This document shows, in pieces, positions 58,685 to 64,000 of a DNA stretch of 64,000 bases. The position numbers and the translations under genes were made by a program. Positions within the stretch are counted from its first letter, which is position 1, and the number at the start of each line of letters is the position of its first letter. The stretch comes from Mactromeris polynyma (Eukaryota > Mollusca > Bivalvia > Venerida > Mactridae). A model generated the notes under the pieces. That model did not search any database. It was not told where the DNA came from and saw nothing but the letters and a program-made list of their open reading frames with translations. The DNA is taken from assembly GCA_032209605.1 (NCBI GenBank), contig JASFXZ010000003.1, positions 10,790,807 through 10,854,806 on the forward strand. The letters run 5' to 3'.

Positions 58685-58926
58685 ATGTTGATGCCAAAAG
58701 TTTATTCAGAAATGTGTGCAGTAAACAATAGGAAAGGCTTCATCAAGTATGCATGTGTGTGCATGAGTATGTGTTGCGGTTCAACCGTTCTGCCACACTA
58801 ACATGGCGCCATACACACATGGCATGATGCCACACCCTGGTCACCTTAACCTGACACCGTGCCAACCATGTAAAACCTGTGACATCCCACACCTAAGGCC
58901 AATACTCCACCACTTCAGGAAGTTCA

Positions 58927-59176
58927 GGGGCCTTATTCATAAACATAGACTGACACTCCGACTTAGACTTTAAAATGTAAAACGGTTTTTTTCCTCATAT
59001 GTTGTACCAATATAGATTTTAATAAAATTTGGCAAAAGTTTTAAGAGGATAAAACAATCGTTCTGACAACATTTCATTTGTTTAGATACAATAAAACCAA
59101 AATGACGGAAATATATACTCTGCAATTTAAAATCTAAGTCTGAGTTTCAGGATTAAAGTGTTTGTGAATAATGCCC
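58927..59176. mobile_element. Foldback element with TTCATAAAC termini
   Basis: GGGGCCTTATTCATAAACAT and CGACTTAGACTTTAAA on the left; TTTAAAATCTAAGTCTGAG and GTGTTTGTGAATAATGCCC on the right. Confidence 0.7.
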
Positions 59177-60442
59177 TAGGTTCCTAAAAACTGCAGACAT
59201 TGAATAATTGGAAAGGTGGTCAGAGGTTTTATGAGCTGCATGGAAATTGTGTAAAATCACAAAAATAAAAATTTACATGTCATATAAGTGCTAACATCTT
59301 GCAATCAGATCAGTCACATTTTTTTTGTAAATAATGATGACAACAAAAATCTAAAATGTACGAATAAATCCTAAAAGAGTACACAGGCATCTGGACTAGG
59401 CATTATACTGAAATTTATTAAAAATTCTGGAAAACATTTTCAAAAACTGTTGGCCTTCATATACTCAGTTACAGATTTCTGTGAAAATTCATAACAAAAC
59501 TTACATACGCAGAATCTACTGAGACATGTTTTTGTGAAATATTATTACTAAACAAAACACTGTAACGCCTATGTACAATATAAATTAATACAATGTTGTA
59601 AAATATTATACATCGCTTATATACTAGTGCAGAAAAAAAACTAAATACAAGTATGTTTAAAACATAAGTATAGATCAATTCAAAATACAGATATGCCATG
59701 TGAATAAATACCCTTAAAACATTTTTTAACATATAAATAGTATAACATGAAATGGTAGTTAATTTCAATAAAACTTAACATAAAGCGAGATATCTAGGCT
59801 ACATATTCACACAAAATCTTATTGAGTATTTCCCACAAAATCAGATCAGCTGTGTTTTCACTCAAATGAGTTTTTACTCAAATCTGTATACATGACACAT
59901 TCTAAAACATCAAGTTTGAAACTGACCAATCTCAAATATTTGAGTAAAAAGCAATATTTGAGTAGTAATTTCCCCTCATTTTTTTGGCAAAAGCATCTGA
60001 GGGAAACCTCAAATAACAGCGACAATGTGTTAATTGTATTGCTGAATGGTTGAGTCTTAAAATCCAACCCCTTTAAAAACTGATCCTTAGGCAAACTCAG
60101 ACACTAAACTATCCATATTTCCACTTAAATCTGAATAGTTAGGGTCCAAGGCCCTAAAACAGGTAAGGGAGTCATAATGATCAATTATTGTCATTTGGAT
60201 ATTAATATAGAAGGAACAACTGTTGCATGGTGTGTAATATAAATGAGGTGTCAAACTAAAGGTTAATACTGATTGCAACTACATAACATGAAATATGATA
60301 AAACATGTGGCTAACCAGAAACAAGGAAACTAGCTTTAAAAGGAAGAATTCAAACAGCAAAATTTCTGATGCGAGTTTTGCTAAAATTTCCCTATTGAAA
60401 AAATTTGGATACAGTTTCACGTAGAATAAGAAAAAAACTAGA

Positions 60443-60790
60443 ATGTGTCCATGTGCAAAACTTCACATGCTGGTTAACCTTCCTGTAAAGTTTTATGTGT
60501 CTGGCTCATATACTTTTGGAGACATGAGTGACAAAAGATTGCATACTCTGTAGGCTATATTTTAACTAAGTCAAGGGACATAACTCTGCACTTACTGGAC
60601 ACAACCAAACATGAAACCCCAGGTGCAAAACTACATAGACTGGTGAACAGTCCTGTAAAGTTTTATGACTGTGGCTCATATTCTTTTGGAGATATGAGTG
60701 ACACAAGATTTTGTGACGGACGGACGGATGGACAGACGGACAAGGGCAAATCTATATGCTTCCCCCCCCCCCTTTTCAGAGTGGGGGCAT
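60443..60790. repeat. Dispersed repeat, family E, with internal duplication
   Basis: CCTGTAAAGTTTTATG, TGGCTCATA and TTTTGGAGA-ATGAGTGACA occur twice within it. It ends GGACGGACGGATGGACAGAC and a C-run. 62755-63010 belongs to the same family. Confidence 0.8.
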
Positions 60791-61342
60791 AACAAAATGG
60801 GACTTTCATTCAGTGTGAGAACGAATGCAAAAATCAAGATGAATGAGTTTGTCAATATATCACAACACTAGAAATCATGTGTTTCATATATTAACCAGTT
60901 AGTTATCTGACATTAAAATATACACAGCATGAGCCAACGTTCAATAGGCAACCCTCTCCTTCTGAGTTTCTGTACAACTAGCATCACTGCTAGGATGATG
61001 ACAGTATATAAAACAACAAAAGCATACATAAAACATGAATGCAATATTAACATGTATAATATAAGTTCTCACATTTACTATTGCCATTAATAAACATTAC
61101 ATGCATTTTGTTGCTAAATAAAACCATACCATGTGTTCCCTAAATTAATAGCTTGTACTTAATTTCTTATTATCAATCAACTATACAATAGATTTAATGA
61201 ACATTGCCCAGTCCGGTGGTATTAAAAAATATCACACCTGGAGATTGTTTGAAATGTAATATTCAAAATGAATACCTGTTGAGCAGTGGAAATTTTACAC
61301 TGAGTGTTTATCTGAGGTGTTATAAATCATATTATTGTATTA

Positions 61343-63761
61343 TCAACTGTGTCGCATGGAAAGAACAACACAGACCTGATCATAAACAAAAAATATGGTC
61401 CCAGAAACAAACACAGCTTTAAGTAGACTGGGACACAGTCCTTTATATAAGCCAAGGACGCCTTCCTCTTGAACTAAGCTCCTTAAACAATGAACCAGTC
61501 CGTGATATTTTGATACCCTTCCAAACTGTCGTCTAGCTTCTTCAAATCCTTGTATCTGTAAACGTTTCTTTGCTAAGTCCATTGGATAAACTATAAGTTT
61601 GCTAAGGAAACCTGAACCAGACCCGCAAATAAAACTCTCCGCGGGACCTGAAATACATGTATATCATTAATGATTAGGTCCTGATTTCCCCGCAGATCTC
61701 AAATGATATCTAACTTGAACTCGAATTTTCAAAATCGTTCATTCAGAGTTACAGAATGCTTAACTTTACAAAATACATCTGTGTACCATCAATTTACATA
61801 TTGGTCCAACTATTAATGGCTAGCCTGACAGTTGCATAATTTTCATTATGTACACAACTATGGCATACAACAACTTCCAATCTATAAAAAGAAGTTATAA
61901 AATCAACCTGTAAGTCTTAGTGAGATATAGGCAAAAGTCAAGTTGACATTACTTCATCGTATCAAACTATTATCGATTTAGCAGTGCTTTCTCATACTAC
62001 AGCAGCCAAGCAAAAATATGTCTCTTATTATTTTGGTTCTGTAGCAATGAATCACTACAGGAGGATTTTGACAGGCATAGTTAGACCTGAGAAACAGACT
62101 TGGCTAGAACTTTTGTCCATAAGAACCGCCTACGATGAACGATACTGATTTATTGGTGTGTTAGTTGTAAGCATAATCAGGATGTTTACCTGGGTGGTGT
62201 CCCTTTGGTAAGTCAAAAGCGTCATTCCACATGTTTTGGAATAATGCATAGAAGCCAAACTGTAACCCCATCTGTGGAGCAACCCCTAATATGGAAGGTG
62301 TAAGCCCTTTGTAAAACCCTCTGACCCCTTCATTTTGTACAATAGCACGAGCAGCATGATAGAATGAGGAGTATATCTGAAAATCAGAAAAACAAATACA
62401 TGTATAACAATAATCTTGCAGCTAACTTTCAAGATGATAATTTGGACAGTCATACTAATGATCATATAAGTTTTGGATTAATCTAAAATTTATGATTGAC
62501 CTTTCATACTACAGCACTGAAAGAGCTACATCTGAATGACATGGTCAATGACTCAAAATTGAGATAATACAGTAAAGCCTCAATAATAAGACCACCCTTG
62601 GGGACCCTTGAAAACTGGTCATATTATTGAGGTGATCTTAATATTGAGGTTGAATAAAGAGCAAAACAGTAAAATGGACTTTAAATTTGTGATCTTAATG
62701 TTGGTCTCATTATTGAGATGGTCTTTAGGTGAGGTTTTACTGTATTTACAAAAAACAAGATATGTCCATAAGACACAGGTGCCTCCACATGACTCAATCA
62801 AGGGGCATAACTCTGTAATTACTAAATAAATGCAATCGAAAAACCCAGGTGCACAATTTCATGCGATGAATAATATTCATATGGAGTTTTGTTACTCTAG
62901 GTCAAATACTTTTAGAGATATGATTGACACAAGGTTTGTTGGACAAACGGACAGATGGACAAATGTAAATCTAAGTGCCCCCCCCCCACAATTGGGGGGG
63001 GGGGCACAAAAATACAAAACTGACTTGCAGAAAGCTCATTTCTATCATTATCTAGAATTATGTTAAACAAATTCAGCAATTTAAGACCCCCTCGTCAATT
63101 ATATAAGGCAGCAATGTTTTAGAATCTCTAAAGTAAATGTAATCAATTTCATAATAAAGTATATAAAAATATACTTCCATAAATAAGGAAATTATGCTGA
63201 CTGCCATTGTCGCAACATTGTTGAATTTGTGAAATTCGTAAACAGTTCCATGATGCAAACTTTACCACTGATGCATTCAATTCATCAGAACATGACCATT
63301 CGTGAAGGCAATATGTTTTGTATGGATATAATCAGAGCAATTCAAAATGCAAACTGAAAGTTTTCTTAAATTTCATGAATTTAGCGAGGGATGCAAACTA
63401 AGAACTTAAACAAGCTGTTATTTCATTTTACACAAAATGTATGCTTAAATTTCTTTTAATCAATGGGTATTTTCACATAAAAATCATAGTTTTATAATTT
63501 ATAAAATGATGCTTAAATGACATATCACAGGTATAAAACTGTGCGTTTTTTAAATGTACTGAGTATATTAAAGTTGGATACCTTAGGGTTACCCTGAGCG
63601 ACAAATCTAGTCCTGAGAACGTCTACCGGTTGTACAGATATTGTAGCGACACATGCTGACATGGCACCACATACCAAATGTGTCAATGGTTTATAATCTG
63701 TCGCATACTTCTCCGGTAATACTTGCCATGCTTGTTTTGTTATCTGCTCGAAAGCAGTAAA
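61343..63761 (-). CDS. SLC25A19: Mitochondrial thiamine pyrophosphate carrier, last three coding exons
   Basis: An inner-mitochondrial-membrane carrier that imports thiamine pyrophosphate. Minus-strand exons: 63761-63582, 62376-62190 and 61647-61343 (stop TGA at 61345-61343); phases 0, 0 and 1 agree, giving about 223 residues of the roughly 320 usual. Exon order gives FTAFEQ and the signature QPVDVLRTRFVAQGNPK of the second carrier repeat; then EGVRGFYKGLTPSILGVAPQ and LQFGFY; then ESFICGSGSGFLSK and the third-repeat signature YPMDLAKKRLQ with GFEEARRQFGRV and GLYKGLCPSLLKA. QGFEEAR.QFG is characteristic of SLC25A19 and separates it from other SLC25 members. The first repeat lies beyond the window end. 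It runs convergent to the NWD1-like gene. Confidence 0.93.
62570..62744. mobile_element. Foldback element, family A, in an SLC25A19 intron
   Basis: ACAGTAAAGCCTCAATAATA ... GGTGAGGTTTTACTGTA, with CCTTGGGGACCCTTGAAAAC inside. Confidence 0.85.
62755..63010. repeat. Dispersed repeat, family E
   Basis: CAAGGGGCATAACTCTG, CCAGGTGCACAATTTCATG and GGACAAACGGACAGATGG, ending in a C-run facing a G-run (near 62980-63003). Repeats with this text are, to my knowledge, common in bivalves. Confidence 0.8.
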
Positions 63762-63784
63762 CTGAATATAGAAAAAGAAAGGAG

Positions 63785-63860
63785 TCACAGAAGTGTGGAG
63801 GTGGAGTGCCAGACTCCCGGACCAGAGGGCATGGGTTCAAATTCCAACGTGGCTGTGTCT
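63785..63860 (+). mobile_element. tRNA-derived SINE head
   Basis: GTGGAGGTGGAGTGCCAG (A-box region) and GGTTCAAATTCC (B box) with a TCCCGGA-like anticodon arm. It lies just upstream (in gene sense) of an SLC25A19 exon. Confidence 0.6.
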
Positions 63861-64000
63861 CTTAATCAATATGCACTACCCCCTGAACACGGCTCAAGTA
63901 TGAGTAAATAACCCACGAAGCTGTTGGTGAGAGTGATCAATATAAGTTGTAAGAACTTGCTCAACAATTGATGCAAAATTAACAAGTTTAAACTAAAAAA

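Larger units (their letters stand above)
54969..61342. other. Intergenic region between convergent genes
   Basis: No further exons are convincing. It contains an AATAAA at 55781-55786 (possible poly(A) signal of the NWD1-like gene), a family-D fragment at 55690-55780, a short inverted element at 56966-57110 (CAGCCCTGCATTCAG and its mirror), a hairpin at 57619-57695 and the elements listed separately. Confidence 0.5.

Noticed and set aside
63785..63860. Possible tRNA gene
   Set aside because: Only the internal promoter boxes are recognisable; read as a SINE head.

Overview
This is animal nuclear DNA: AT-rich, intron-rich, with GT-AG introns and many short dispersed repeats. Three animal genes are readable: an Na+/Ca2+ exchanger (SLC8 family), an NWD1-type NACHT/WD40 protein and the mitochondrial thiamine pyrophosphate carrier SLC25A19. 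Several dispersed repeats, such as those carrying AAGGGAGGTAA or GGGCATAACTCTG, resemble repeats I recall from bivalve molluscs. A bivalve is therefore the best guess, but that is inference and no species is named.

Layout. Positions 321-1343 hold the last two coding exons of the exchanger (+). From about 1.4 to 20 kb I see no gene. That stretch is dominated by one composite mobile element at 4170-15173, about 11 kb. It has long, internally repetitive terminal inverted repeats and an 11-bp target-site duplication. Its core is a 7.6-kb array of about 127 copies of a 60-bp satellite. It split a smaller foldback element, whose two halves are still visible on either side.

From 22069 to 54968 (+) lies a complete NWD1-like gene. 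I rebuilt it exon by exon: 23 coding exons whose phases all agree, giving 1670 residues. The order is an NWD-type N-terminal domain, a NACHT NTPase, a helical linker, about 14 WD repeats (two seven-bladed propellers) and a basic tail ending in a CaaX-like box. Its introns carry foldback elements, tRNA-derived SINE heads and minisatellites.

The most unusual feature is that three separate minisatellites inside this gene straddle exon-intron junctions. They copy either the 5' splice site (32-bp unit, about 75 copies; 64/56-bp unit, 11 copies) or the 3' splice site (49-bp unit, 6 copies). The gene has kept one productive splice site at the edge of each array.

From 54969 to 61342 is intergenic sequence rich in foldback elements. 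The last three coding exons of SLC25A19 lie on the minus strand at 61343-63761, convergent with the NWD1-like gene; its 5' exons are beyond the window. The three genes have unrelated cellular roles (plasma-membrane Ca2+ extrusion, a STAND-type signalling scaffold, mitochondrial cofactor import), and nothing suggests they act as a unit.
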